The translations under genes and the position numbers were made by a program. 31,896 nt of DNA, taken from positions 1 through 31,896 of the forward strand of contig JAGRCC010000769.1 in assembly GCA_020433785.1 (NCBI GenBank), given 5' to 3'. Below the pieces are notes generated by a model that did not search any database, had not been told where the DNA came from, and worked only from the letters and a program-made list of their open reading frames with translations. The stretch comes from Anaerolineae bacterium (GTDB taxonomy: Bacteria; Chloroflexota; Anaerolineae; 4572-78; J111). Positions 12,001 through 20,400 of the stretch are shown one piece after another (position 1 is the first letter of the stretch; every line of letters starts with the position of its first letter).

Positions 12001-14400
12001 CGGCTCCATCAAGGGCGAGTGGAAGGCATGAGAGACCGGCAGGGGAATGGCGTTGACCCCCTCCACCTTCAACCGATTCAAAATGGTTTCCACAGCGTGA
12101 CGCTCTCCGGAAATTACGACATTTTGCGGGCCATTTACGGCAGCAATTGAGACGCTTTGAGGGTAGGCAGCAATGGCTTCAGCTACCTGAGTTTCGTTCG
12201 CCCGGACAGCTGCCATCATTCCATTCTGAGGCAACGCCTGCATCAATCGCCCTCGGGCCGCGATAAGCTTTAAGCCCTCTTTTAGGCTAAATACTCCAGC
12301 GACACAAGCCGCCACGATTTCACCAACGCTATGGCCCATTACAAAATCCGGTCGGATGCCCCACGATCGCCAGAGTTCGGCCAAAGCATATTCTAGAGCG
12401 AATAGAGCCGGTTGGGTGTAGCGGGTTTGGGAGATTGGAGACTGGAGACTGGAGACTGGAGACTGATTTTTGTAGCCTTCCGGCTTGGCAGCCTGGTGAC
12501 TTTGTGTTTTAGGATAGAGAACATCCAACAGCGGAATATCCAGATCGGGGGCCAGGATTTCGGCGCAACGGTTTACAGTTTGACGGAAGACAGGGTGGGT
12601 TTCGTACAACTCGCGCCCCATATTGCTATACTGCGAGCCTTGTCCGCTGAACAGAAAAGCAACTGATGGCGGGGGCGAATGCTCTAACACGTACCCTGCA
12701 CTTAGGCCTGTTTGCTCATTCCCCCTGAGATAACCTCCGAGGCTTTCTTGCATCTCCCGCACCGAGGCGGCAACCAGACCCAGGCGATGGCGGAAATGGT
12801 TGCGCCCCGTGTTCACGGTGTAACATACATCGCTCAAAACAACATCCGGATGGCTGTTTAAGTAATCGTAATAGCGCTGCCCCAAGGCTCGCAACGCTTC
12901 CTCACTCTTGGCCGATAAGGTCAACAAGTGATACGGTCTTTCCTTTAAGCTTGGGCTTTGGATTTTGGATACGCCATTGTTTGAATGCCCTATTTCTTTT
13001 GAGCCAAAATCAGCAGTCGGCAACTTGAAAGTGGGCGATGGCGCCTCCTCCAAAATGACATGGGCATTCGTACCGCTAAAACCGAAAGAGCTGACCCCGG
13101 CAATCCGTCTGTCGCTCGACCACGGTGTCAATTGAGTCGGTATCTGGATTGGAGAGGTTTCCCAGTCAATATAGGGATTGGGATTTTGGAAATGCAAATG
13201 AGGCGGGATGGTCTTGTGCTGCAATGAGAGTATCGTCTTTATGAGACCGGCAACACCAGCTGCCCCCTCCAGGTGACCGATGTTCGTTTTTACTGAACCG
13301 ACATACAAGGGGGTTTCTCGATGCCTGAAAATTGCGCTCAAGGCATCGATTTCTATGGGATCCCCCAGTGAAGTACCGGTTCCATGGGCTTCGATGTAGC
13401 TAACTTCAGCCGGGTCCAGTTGGGCCTGTTTGAGGGCCTGCAAAATAACCGTTTTTTGGGCAGAACCGTTGGGGGCTGTCAGACCACTGCTCCGTCCATC
13501 TTGATTAATCATTGAACCTCGAATAATGGCCAGAATAGGGTCGCCATCGACCTGCGCATTAGCCAAACGCTTAAGAATAACAACCCCACAACCTTCACTG
13601 CGCACAAAGCCATTGGCTGCGGCATCGAAGGTTTTACAACGACCGTCCGGAGCCAGCATCCGGGCTTTGGAAAAACTAATGGTATTTTCGGGACGAAGGA
13701 TTAAATTGACCCCTCCGGAAAGGGCGAGATTACACTCACCTCGGCGCAGGCTAGCACAAGCTTGATGAATTGTCACCAGCGAAGAAGAACAGGCCGTATC
13801 GATCACCAGGCTAGGACCCGTCAAGCCCAGCATATAAGCCAACCGACCGGCAGCCACACTGAGCGCATTACCGGTGGCCAGGTATAAGCCATCAGCAGCT
13901 GTCTGATTCTGATCGAGAAGGAATTGGTAATCATTGCTACAGAGACCTATAAAAACGCCTGTGGCCGTGTTGTTAAGGCGGGCCGGGGCAATGCCTGCCC
14001 GTTCCAGTGCTTCCCAACTGACTTCGAGGAGTAGACGTTGTTGGGGGTCTAGGCTGATGACCTCACGGGGTGAGAGACCAAAAAATTGGGCATCAAAGCC
14101 ATCAACTTGGTGAAGAAATCCTCCATAGCGCGTGTGCATCTTACGGGGTACATCGGGATCAGGGTCAAAGTATGCTTCAACATCCCACCGTTCCGGAGGA
14201 ACTTCGGTGATGGCATCGACACCATCGTGCAATAACTGCCAGAATTGATCCGGCGTTTCGACACCCCCTGGAAAACGGCAGCCCATACCTATAATAGCTA
14301 TCGGTTGGTTAAACGCATCGAGATCGTTTTGAAGCTTCTGGATGATAAGCGCAGACTGCCGTAAGGCTAAAGTCACGTCATTGTTTGCTGCACGGTTCAT
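1..14400 (-). CDS. Hybrid PKS-NRPS (partial): KS-AT-ACP-aminotransferase-C-A(nMT)-PCP-E-C-A-PCP-C...
   Basis: Open frame of 4800 codons from the ATG at 14400 to the left edge; the C-terminus is missing. Sampled translation across the whole stretch is in frame. KS about 31-460 (Cys204, DTACSSS). AT about 580-870, complete (Ser691 in GHSVGEI, His791 in HAFHSP, the usual malonyl-type motif). ACP Ser1034 (GSDSL). Class III PLP aminotransferase about 1225-1640 (Lys1476 in YGKIVGGG). C about 1665-2090 (HHIIVDG, His1802). A about 2100-3080 (YTSGSTG from 2311) with an N-methyltransferase inserted at about 2628-2907 (LEIGCGTG, NSVVQYFP). PCP Ser3128 (GGDSI). Epimerisation domain about 3180-3600 (HHLVVDG, His3326; EGHGRE). 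C of the post-E type about 3670-4080 (HHLILDG, His3811). A about 4107-4620 (YTSGSTG from 4281). PCP Ser4700. A C domain starts near 4745 and is cut. With no reductive domains before the aminotransferase, a beta-keto thioester should become a beta-amine, as in mycosubtilin/iturin synthetases. A-domain codes read by hand suggest Asn then Asp, giving N-methyl-D-Asn followed by Asp. A helix at residues 9-29 looks like a docking element. Confidence 0.95.
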   Translation of the reverse strand, partial: MNRAANNDVTLALRQSALIIQKLQNDLDAFNQPIAIIGMGCRFPGGVETPDQFWQLLHDGVDAITEVPPERWDVEAYFDPDPDVPRKMHTRYGGFLHQVDGFDAQFFGLSPREVISLDPQQRLLLEVSWEALERAGIAPARLNNTATGVFIGLCSNDYQFLLDQNQTAADGLYLATGNALSVAAGRLAYMLGLTGPSLVIDTACSSSLVTIHQACASLRRGECNLALSGGVNLILRPENTISFSKARMLAPDGRCKTFDAAANGFVRSEGCGVVILKRLANAQVDGDPILAIIRGSMINQDGRSSGLTAPNGSAQKTVILQALKQAQLDPAEVSYIEAHGTGTSLGDPIEIDALSAIFRHRETPLYVGSVKTNIGHLEGAAGVAGLIKTILSLQHKTIPPHLHFQNPNPYIDWETSPIQIPTQLTPWSSDRRIAGVSSFGFSGTNAHVILEEAPSPTFKLPTADFGSKEIGHSNNGVSKIQSPSLKERPYHLLTLSAKSEEALRALGQRYYDYLNSHPDVVLSDVCYTVNTGRNHFRHRLGLVAASVREMQESLGGYLRGNEQTGLSAGYVLEHSPPPSVAFLFSGQGSQYSNMGRELYETHPVFRQTVNRCAEILAPDLDIPLLDVLYPKTQSHQAAKPEGYKNQSPVSSLQSPISQTRYTQPALFALEYALAELWRSWGIRPDFVMGHSVGEIVAACVAGVFSLKEGLKLIAARGRLMQALPQNGMMAAVRANETQVAEAIAAYPQSVSIAAVNGPQNVVISGERHAVETILNRLKVEGVNAIPLPVSHAFHSPLMEPMLDEFEQIARMISYAPPQIRLVSNVTGQLSSHEVCQPEYWVKHVRAAVHFAQGMSTLHQTGTTVFVEIGPKPVLSNLGQQGLTALTTQTQPDNKNNGAGQRPIWLPSLREGRRDWQQMLESLGTLYMRGLPVDWVAFDQDDDHSKGHKSRTMSLPTYPFQRKRYWLHIEEKPIEISPVPSEIESNKSPQLEQAFQGDQLAEITATLRQLIANLLQASPEEIDIHTPFIEMGSDSLILMEAMKTIEQTFGIKIAVRQFFEELSTIDALAHHLSLYVKPKPRQIASAQNPEPVKSSPQSEQLPSVAGVSSELLERLMMKQLEVASQVDSQVASQTVSQAIAQQLEFLNKQRLTPQTRSDPKPTPEPERHDVTDKLEPDQNSKPTTPLWRVANINASSLTTRQQEHLNTLIQRYTARTKTSRQFTQEHRPILADNRASAGFRFSTKKMLYPIVGSRSQGSRLWDVDGNEYIDLTMGFGVHLFGHNPPFVTQALTNQINEGMQLGPQAGQAGEVARLISSLTGAERVGFCSTGTEAVMTALRLARAKTKRHKIALFAGAYHGHFDGVLGMSMSQKEATQPFAPGIHPDMVKDLLILPYDSPEALDVIHRQRHELAAVLVEPVQSRRPELQPRQFLHQLRQLTHEANIPLIFDEMITGFRILPGGAQAWFEIEADLMTYGKIVGGGLPIGVIAGKAALMDGLDGGMWTYDDDSYPAADTTFFAGTYNKNPLTMAAAQAVLNQIKLQGSSLYEQLNEKTTHFANRLNHYFETTEVPIKIVHFGSLFRFSFASNLDLLFYHLLERGIYIWEGRNCFLSTAHTDEDLEYVTQAIQDTIEELRQAGFLPPTRYSGIPKYIPEPASPPSSSPLPTEPDDIPLTEAQQQLWVLSQIDEQGSLAYNTFVAAQLKGRLNLEAMHQAVQHVVARHEALRLTIDPQGAHQRVHSRLEIEVPLLDFSELRGQTQEPAITEWLTRESQQPFDLNRGPLLRVNILKLDRLTHLLALSAHHIIVDGLSMGLILQDTSAFYSAECQGQSINPAPALQLSDYVRWQEEQRNTEAMLAQETYWLEQLTAPLPVLELPTDHPRPPIKNYRGRRTTRYLDMELVEALKTLSKKQHTTFFMTCLAAYLAMLHRLTGQADIIVGIPTAGRSLAGGETLVGYCTHLLPIRSRLVGQPTFAAYLAQIKNVLLDAYEHGDVPYARLLNKLNIPRQANRSPLVNMVFNLDRASQSANMFDLEFDFYPTPHNFTHFDMSLNLTDLADKLVVECDYDTDLFDEATIERFLSHYQTLLSEIVADPAQPITRLPLLSKSERQQLLIDWNTLNTPTDYPLDQCLPQLFEEQVERTPNAVAAVYQDRRLTYHQLNQQANRLAHYLRSIGVGPETLVGLCIQRSPEMVVGLLAILKAGGAYVPLDPSYPPERLAFMMADAQLPMIICHSSFAAQLQLISDTEKPYHLNNSGERRTNLSLSYKNDCDFVKQYEQPTVICIDTLADRLSQESPDNLLPRTTPDNLAYVIYTSGSTGRPKGTLINHRSLTNYLSWCLQTYHPEQGTGAPINTALGFDATITSLFSPLLAGKTIVLLPESDEIETLGQLLQQDSDFSLVKVTPAHLKVLEQLRVSGEGTQAFIIGGEALFGNQLIAWRQQNPTIRLVNEYGPTETVVGCCVYEVPLNFSQTGPVPIGKPIANIQLYVLDHHLEPVPVGVPGELYIGGIQLARGYHQRPALTAEKFIPNPFPRPISPNGKTREAKGERLYKTGDLARYLPDGNLEFLGRRDEQVKLRGFRVELGEVEANLSQHPGVRTAVAAVQNNQLDEQQLVAYIVPDRIYQETTQGDSAWQSEQVADWQSLYNEIYNLPEPLPDPTFNLAGWNSTYTGQPIPPDEMAIWLEDTVSQIRSLAPQDVLEIGCGTGLLLFQLASGCTRYWATDFSERGLDQLRSHLTNKAWSHVRLFPRRANDFSGLASEMFDTVILNSVVQYFPNEAYLRDVLRQAVQVVKPGGAIFVGDVRSLPLLEAFHADVQLSQAPAELSRVELQQRVQSQLGREKELVIDPAFFNALQVELPAISGVQIQLKRGRPHNELTQFRYNVVLWVGEPASQPQLEPLWLQWDTESLNSEVVRTCLVKEQPLGLGLKDVPNRRVWAAVQTAAWLAGSSGPETAAEMRSLLAAALDETVVDPQLWYEFGSELGYEVLASWSDHRSLDRCHVLFVKTGLVSSRDMSRLMPATNPADKPVYTNDPLQVKLQKQLETDLRNYLISKLPDYMIPNRYMLLQTVPLTPNGKVDRKSLPALEQLTTTTYVSPRTPTEKTLVTIWQEALRVDRIGLHDNFFDIGGDSIIAIQITARARQAGLHFNSRDIFQYQTIADLVSVVSSSTANAAEQGLITGHVSLTPIQHWFFEQKLVELHHFNQAVLLEIETATNPLLIAQALEQLIQHHDALRLRFALDDTGWRQWYADPAEVTILTPNLELANGDTSLFSCINLDHLPLQEQDDAVERHAEIQQSTLNLTDGPIMRLTLFQLGSDRPARLLWVIHHLVVDGVSWRILLEDFATAYHQLQHNQPVNLPPKTTSFKAWADGINALAQTDQLAAETAYWAALPQGVAPPLPVDDPTGLASNNVASTARLSRRLSPQETQTLLQKAPSAYHTQINDLLLTALVQTFAHWTGEAALWLDLEGHGRETPADEALDLSRTVGWFTSIFPVLLRLDQLESEPALSPGEAIKSIKEQLRQVPQRGIGYGIRRYLSQEPALTRLPPAQVSFNYLGQFDNLRDSQAVGSLIVGLAQDQRGSERSPRQIRSHLLEVEGLVIDGRLQFDWTYSRNIHHHNTIQQLADHLIDALRALIAHCLSPESGGYTPSDFAVATITQRQLDQLLTAFNAKNDLEDIYDLSHTQQGMLFETLLAPTSGVYIDQLCLTLTGSLDVSAWQRAWQQIIARHPILRTSFHWAELDTPLQVVHSQAALPWTVLDWRELSEPDQTDRLEAWLQRDRQQGFELDQAPLMRLTLIRVSPETVHFIWSHHHLILDGWCLPLILNEVRTFYEAASNGQSITLPPPRLYRDYIQWLQQQNITQAETYWRKTLSGFTAPTPLTLERRTVTREGAPVAHHIFDLPASTMAALHTLTRRHRLTLNTLFQGAWALLLSRYSDQVDVVFGATVAGRPPELTGIETMVGVCINTIPVRLRIPTALTLLEWLYQMQTQHQEREQYAHSALADIQNWSEVPPGQSLFESLLVFENYPFDDAVKQPLGNLRVQTGQMFAQTNYPLTMVVMPATKLMVRLTYDPSRFAKESIEQLAHHLQHVLASMIEHLEDPIQQLSLLTKTERHQILVAWNETQAEYSLNQGVHHLFETQVERSPDAVALVDGEHRLTYQTLNQRANQLAHYLRQLGVGPGMPVALGLSSSVEAMIGLWAILKAGAAYVPLNPDHPAARLARQLNNLAPPVLLTNSTYHAAFSSFQGATLCLDQLPQTVALQPTTNLDLQTTSDQPVYIIYTSGSTGLSKGVVVSHQNLINYTHFIGHRLNLMTANQACQRHFALVSTLTADLGHTTLFPALLSGGCLHLLPYEVAVDGHQFAHYVSRQPIDVLKIVPSHLSSLLSTQPDQMNILPHQFLILGGEALSFDLVERIAAQANGCRVFNHYGPTETTVGALMAEVNLAPSQPRISTTVPIGQPLANTQIYILDGQGQPVPRGLPGELYIGGAGVAQGYLNQPALTAERFMPNPFGPGRLYRTGDRVRYLPGLTNGADAIEPPLVEFLGRTDYQVKIRGFRIELGEIEAALRQHPDLEDCVITAPKNPEDDQHIVAYVVVGEGLSGSNHAANDQFLTTELRDYLKQHLPDYMIPAAFVRLEQLPLTPNGKVNRQALIKPNFEPSQASAAPRTATEARLVAIWQEVLPVKHVGIYDNFFEIGGHSLIATQIISRIRRHFDLDLPLRTIFDHPHIAALAKNIQSAQQTILPPIEPINRTKNLSLSFSQQRLWFLDQLRGPNATYNLFFALKISGRLDVAALTQTLN
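6765..6803. repeat. Inverted repeat insertion before the RLYKTGD motif of A1
   Basis: TCTCGCC (6765-6771) and GGCGAGA (6797-6803) are inverted copies enclosing a CTTCGCTTCGCGCG-like core. The protein has about 14 extra residues here (RPISPNGKTREAKG) compared with the second A domain, where NPFG runs almost straight into RLYRTGD. It is probably another small repeat tolerated in a loop. Confidence 0.5.
7609..7634. repeat. Perfect 26-bp palindrome inside the first A domain
   Basis: The arm GTAGGACAAACTT is followed directly by its exact reverse complement, so the 26 bases are fully self-complementary. It is read in frame as YKN-preceding residues RRTNLSLSY. It sits in a stretch (about 7582-7680) adding roughly 30 residues that the second A domain lacks, upstream of the YTSGSTG motif. 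It resembles small palindromic elements that insert into genes in frame, such as those of Rickettsia. Confidence 0.75.
12437..12464. repeat. GGAGACT heptamer x4 inside AT3
   Basis: Four exact tandem copies of GGAGACT lie in the coding sequence of the third AT domain. On the coding strand they give a Ser/Pro/Val/Gln-rich run (QSPVSSLQSPIS) in the loop before the TQPALF helix. Similar units sit at the same place in AT1 (25623-25710). The repeat looks like dispersed intergenic-type DNA tolerated in a surface loop. Confidence 0.8.
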
Positions 14401-14408
14401 ACGGACTG

Positions 14409-14413
14409 TCCTT
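14409..14413 (-). promoter_or_regulatory. Ribosome binding site of the PKS-NRPS gene
   Basis: AAGGA on the minus strand lies 8 bases before the ATG at 14400 and partly within the 14-base gap after the PKS stop codon. It fixes the start of the third gene. Confidence 0.7.
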
Positions 14414-14414
14414 T

Positions 14415-17400
14415 TCAAGATGAAATGTGCTGCTTGAATTTTTCAGAAATAAAGGCCAGCAATTCATCTTGTGAGAATTTCTCAATTTCGCTTGGCGTCT
14501 GGCTCTCAAGGGTTGATGTCGCTTGTCGGTCCAAGGGTTCGGAGACAGGTGAGGCGGGTGAAGTCGGTGCCGGTTCTTCTTGAGTAGAGAAGACAGGTGC
14601 CAGGATTTCCTGGGTTAGATAGTCGGCAAGACTCTCTAACGTTGGATAGTTGAAGAGCAAGGTGGCTGACAACTGATATCCCAGACTACGGGCTAGATAA
14701 TTTCTCAATTCGATCGCCATCAGGGAGTCTAATCCCATTTCCATTAATCCTTGGCGGGGATCAATCTCGATCTCAGCCGACATGCCCAGGACCTTGGCAG
14801 TTGCTGTTTGTAAGTGCCGCATGAGCAAGGGATAACGATCATCGAGCGGCGTATTTTTCAATTGTTTCCGGAAATCAAGCGCAGGTTCATCGAACGATGG
14901 CTTCACTGTCCCGGTCGGCTCCACCAAATCGGCTAAAAACGACCGTTCGAGTTGTTGATCGCGTCCTACCTTGCGCCAATCAATAGGCAGTACCCCTACC
15001 TGAGGGACTTCTTGAGATAATAGATAATCCAAGACCGCCAGACCTCGTTTCAAGGGGATACTGCCTTGCCCTTGTGATTGCAACCAATCTTTCTCTCTCT
15101 GAGCCAGCTTGGCCTTTACGCCCACTTCGGACCAAACACCCCAATCAATGCTCAAGGCGGGCAGTCCCAGACTCTGGCGGTAGTGAGCTAAAGTATCCAA
15201 AAAAGTATTGGCGGCGGCATGATTAGCCTGCCCTGGGTTGCCCATTAGACCGGCTCCAGAAGCAAAAAGGACGAAGAAATCAAGAGATTGCGTTTGAGTC
15301 AGTTGATGTAAGTTCCAAGCCCCCCAGACTTTAGGAGCCAGCACTTTGGCGAATCTCTCCCAACTAAGTTGCTGCAGCCCACCATCATCCAATACACCCG
15401 CGGCATGGATGACCCCTCGTAGCGGATACGTCGTCTCGATTCGTTCCAAAACCGTCCTTAACTGTTCTATGTTGCTGACATCCGCCTGGGCAATCGTGAT
15501 CTTCGCCCCTAACTTCTCTAATTCAGTGAGCGTGTTTTGGGTATCCGGTCCAGGTTGGTTTCGCCCTAGCAGAGCCACATGCCCTGCCCCTTGTTCTACC
15601 AGCCAACGCGCTACGGCCAGACCCAGTCCGCCCAGTCCCCCCGTGATGAGATAAGTCGCTTCGGACTGGATAGCTTTCGTCTGCGTTATAGTTGGGGTGA
15701 TAATCACCTTGCCGATATGCTTGGCTTGTTGTATATATCGAAAAGCATCAATTGCTTTCTCGATGGGGAAACTGGTTTGTGGTAACGGTTTTAAGCACCC
15801 TTTTTCAACTTGTTGTAATATGTCCTCCAATATCGCCCGTACTTCAGCCGGGTGTTGCTGCATGACCTGGCGCATATTGATGAGGTGGTAGCGAACATCT
15901 GGCCGACTGTGCCTAACTTCATCTACTGACCACACCTCTCGCCCGGCAATCTCTAAAAAGACGCCTCCTGATGCCAGGGTGGCCAGGCTTTTTGCGACAA
16001 AACCTGCGCCGGTCAAAGCGTTGAGAACAATATCTACCCCCTGACCATCAGTGTCTCTTAGCACGTGATCAGCAAAATCCAGGGTTCGTGAATTATAGAT
16101 GTATTCAATTCCTAACGATTTAAGCGCCTCTTGTTTGCCCGGACTGGTCGTGGCAAAGATTTTGGCTCCGGCCTGTAGCGCAATCTGGACCGCGGCTAGC
16201 CCCGTACCTCCGGTTGCCGCATGAATGAGAACCTTGTCCCCGGCAGAAATATGGGCGAGTTGGCTCAGGGCATAGTAAGCGGTTAGGAAATTGACAAAAA
16301 GGGTCGCTCCCTCTGCAAACGTGAGCGTATTTGGCAAAGGAAAAGCCCAGTCGGCTGAGATGGTGATATATTGGCTAAAACAATTCGGAGCCAGGGCGAT
16401 AACCCGGTCTCCGGGGCGCAAGCTGTCAACCCCAGGTCCGACAGCTATAATCTCACCTGCGCACTCCCCGCCTAACTCGTTATTTCGATCATAGGGTGCC
16501 GCACCTAAGACATCCAAGACATCGATGAAATTGAGACCGGTCGCCTTCACCCGAATTTCTACCTCTCCTGGCCCAGGCTGGCGACGGTGGCGAGGCTGTA
16601 AGGTTAAATTATCAATACTACCTCGCTGGGTAATTGTTAATTGGAATGGTTCATCAGGCACGTTGAGTAGTTCGCTTATGGAATATCTGGCCAACCGGGC
16701 CACATAACGTCGCCCCTGTCGCAGCGAGACCTGATCTTCTCTTGGAGAAAATGTTGATGCGGTCTTTAACTCGGCCCAGAGCATGTTCGCTTGTATAGCT
16801 ATCGCCTCAGAACCATCGAGATCAAGACAGACACATCGCCATTCAGGATGTTCTGAGACGATGACCCTCCCCAGCCCCCATAAAGACGCTTGCGCCAGCC
16901 CTACGGCCCGATCTGCACTCGTTATCTGTTGTACATCTCGGGTGATGAGACCTAACTTTGGCGGTTGTAGGGTGGGACTTTGCGCCAAGGCTTGCACGAG
17001 AGTTAAGACCGTGCCACAGCCACGACGACAAGCGGCTTCTAACTCGATACTGGCTGAGGTCGTGACCATATTATCCAGGCTCCACAAGTGGACTATTTGT
17101 TCAATAGGTGGCACAGCGGCCAAAAGAAGCCCGTAATCGTCTATCATGTCAGCGCGGATGGAGAAGGTAAATTCATCCTGCTGCTGGTAGTGCTCACCGG
17201 CATAAACCAAGATAGGGGAGTCACCGGCTTGGTGAACTGTTGTCGCGAGCGCTTCTCCTACCCCACCGCTATCAGCTAAAAGGAGCCACACACGTTTTTG
17301 AGGCGTGCTTGTTTCGCCGGCTTGAGCAATGATTACAGTTTGCCCCAACGGCTGGGCAAGACCAGGTTCGTCAGGAACCGCTATGGCCGATTGGAAGCCA

Positions 17401-20400
17401 CAGGCGAGTAGTAAATTTTGCCATTGAGAAGTCGTTAGTAGTGGATAGTCACGACGCTCATCAGCAAAGCGCCACCAACCCTCAGTCAACCCAAAGGTCA
17501 GGTCTATCCAACGGCTTCTTGTTGTTCCTTCCCACAGAATCAGCAGCCCCCCTGGAGCCAGCAGTTGCTGAATGTGAGCTAACGATTCCTTTAAGTCTTG
17601 AGTCGCGTGCAGCACATTTGCCGCGATAATGAGATCATACTGATGCGGTTCAAAACCCTGCTCGATTGGCGATTGCTCAATATCTAACACTTGGTAAAGA
17701 ATGAAGTCGAAGTCAGCAAATTTCTCTTGAGCTTGGGTGAGAAAGCTCGAACCGATGTCGGTAAAGACATACTCTGTTTGCGTAGCCGGTAAACTCGGTA
17801 GCAACCAGGCCGTGGTGCCTCCTGTGCCGGCGCCTACCTCCAAGATACGTAAGCCTCGTTCTGTCGGCAGATGTTCAATTGCGGTTAACACCGCCTGCTG
17901 CACGACCTGGTTCATCACGCGTGCTCCTGGCGATGCCTGATAGATCTGGGTCGCTGTCTCGATATCACCATTCGGGAAAAGGAGTTCCAGCGGATCTTGT
18001 ACCCCACGCCAGACCTCGCTCAATTTTGTGGCACAGCGCTCTAGGAGAATCAATTCGGCTTGAGCCATATCCCCGTAACACTCTCGGAGCGGCTGGGCTG
18101 TGTGTTGCCCGGACCCCACTTGGGGCACCCTCGCCACCTGCCAAGTCTCACCCGTTTGATGTAAAATATCTGCCTCAGCCAACATCTCTAACAAACGATG
18201 TAATAGGCGGTGATATCGCGGAATAACCCCCAACTGCTGCGCCAGTTGTTGTGTGGACCAGCGTGTATTCGGCTGGAAGGTGAAACCGGATTTGGTCAAG
18301 GCGACCAGTAAATAGTCAAGGCTTATTGTGTCTAGGTGAGCTTGAACCTCTTGATAGCGACTTAAATCAGCTTCGGCCAACAGCGCGTTGGTCTTATCGG
18401 TCAGGGACGGGTGAATATCCGTCAGGCGAGGAAGGTAGTCTGGCAGAAGACCAAATAGCGGCCGCATCTGCCATTGCACATCGTAAAGCCAGTTGGACCA
18501 TGGTTTGGTGCTCAATAATGCATCTGGTTTGGCCGAACGCGACTCGAAGCCCACAATCTGGACGAGTAGTTGCCCGGTCGCATCAAATAGATGCAGATCC
18601 CATTTGTATTGGTCAGACTGATGGGCATGACACCACCATTCTGTGCCATTAGGCGATTGATACACGTGCAGGGCTGCTATCGCAAAAGGCAATTGAGGCT
18701 CGGCAAGCTCAGTTTCATAATAGGTTAAACCGGCCACCTGAAAACACGCATCTAGCAAACCGGGATGAAGCACATAGCCGGATAGATTTTCTATACCCTC
18801 AGGTGTTCTTAAACGACCCAGCGTTTCCCCTTGACCGCGCCAAGTCTGTTGGAGCCAACGAAAGCTGGGGCCCAACGCAATCTGATGCTCAGCCAAAGCC
18901 TGATATAAGCTTTCAACAAGGATTGTTTCTGAAAATCGGTCTCTCAGGGCATCCAACGAGACTGGGGCTGGCCTTTGACCGGACTTAAACATAACGGAGC
19001 CTGTTGTGTGAGTGGCTAATTTCTCATTTCCGGTGGCGTCTGCCAGACTGATTAATTGAAGCTGCATGGGTTGATTTGAAGTAGGATCTTCTGCCGATGT
19101 CAGTATGAGCTGAACCGGGCAGTTCTCCCCAGATGGCACAACGAGCATTTCTGGAAAGAGGATATCTTCTAACCGATACGCTTGGCCGGCAAATGCTAAA
19201 TCCACGCCGTTGAGTATCATGGCTAACTGACAGGCCCCCGGCAAAACAACTGTCCCGTACACTTGATGATCAACTAGAAAAGGCCATGTTTCTGAATTAA
19301 ACAGTGTCTCAAAGATAATGTTTTGAAGCACAGGCGATTTTGTCATCGTGTCGATCAACGGTCGCAGTGACGTATGGGCATGGCTTTGTTTGGCTGGTGC
19401 AACCCAATATCTTTGGCGTTCGAAAGGATAGCAGGGTAAGATGACCTTATGTCGGTTCTTTCCATTAACGACGGCATCATCATCAAAACCGAGCCAATCT
19501 ATCTCCAGTCCGTTTACGTACAGGGTGCCTAAGCTTGCCAATATTTGCTGCCAATCACTTTGGCCTTGCCGTAAGCTCGGCAGCCAGAGCGGATGTTTGT
19601 GGGTTGAATCATCTTTGTCGTCAAATTGATTTGGGGGCGACAATTTTGTCAAACATTCCTGCCCCAAATCTAACAAAGTGGGGTTGGGTCCTAACTCGAT
19701 AAAGATGTTGACCCCCGCTTGATGCAAGGTCTCCATGCCTGCCGCAAAATGGACTGTTTCTCGCATGTGCTTTGCCCAATATTCTGGCCGACAGACCTCA
19801 TCCCCAACCTCTCGACCGGTGACATTGGAAATGAGTTTAATTTTAGGAGGCGTATACTTAATTTCAGAAGCAATTTGCTCAAATTCAGCAACACGATTTT
19901 GGTTAGCTTCCACCGCAACCATCGTGCCGTTTTGAGGCAGGGTTTGCATCAAGCGCCCCTGCATTGTAATGAGTTTAAGGGCGTCTTCCAGACTGAAGAC
20001 GCCGGCCACACAAGCGGCTACGTATTCGCCCCCACTATGCCCCATGACCCAGGTTGGCTTTACCCCCCACGATTGCCATAAGGTGGCCAAGGCGTACTCC
20101 AACGCAAACAGAGCGGATTGAGCGTAAATCGCCTCGTTGATTTTAGACTTTGCATAGGAAGCGGTATCCGCTTCTGCGCTCACCTGAGCTTTCGGATAGA
20201 GGATCAAAAGCAGGGATTGGTTTAGGTAGGGCCGCAACAGTCGATCGCAGCGATCGATAACCTGGCGGAAAGTGGGTTGAGTTTCGTATAGCTCACGTCC
20301 CATATCGACATACTGTGCCCCCTGACCGGTAAATAGAAAAGCGATTTGAGGCATGGCTGAATGTTCTGGCGCATACCCTGTCGATACGCTTGATTGGCCG

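Noticed and set aside
12437..12464. Tandem GGAGACT units as a possible CRISPR array
   Set aside because: The units are 7 bases, directly abutting, without spacers, and inside a coding frame.
12949..12970. CCAAAATCC-like repeat in the KS3-AT3 linker
   Set aside because: Only about one and a half imperfect units are present, too little to claim a repeat.
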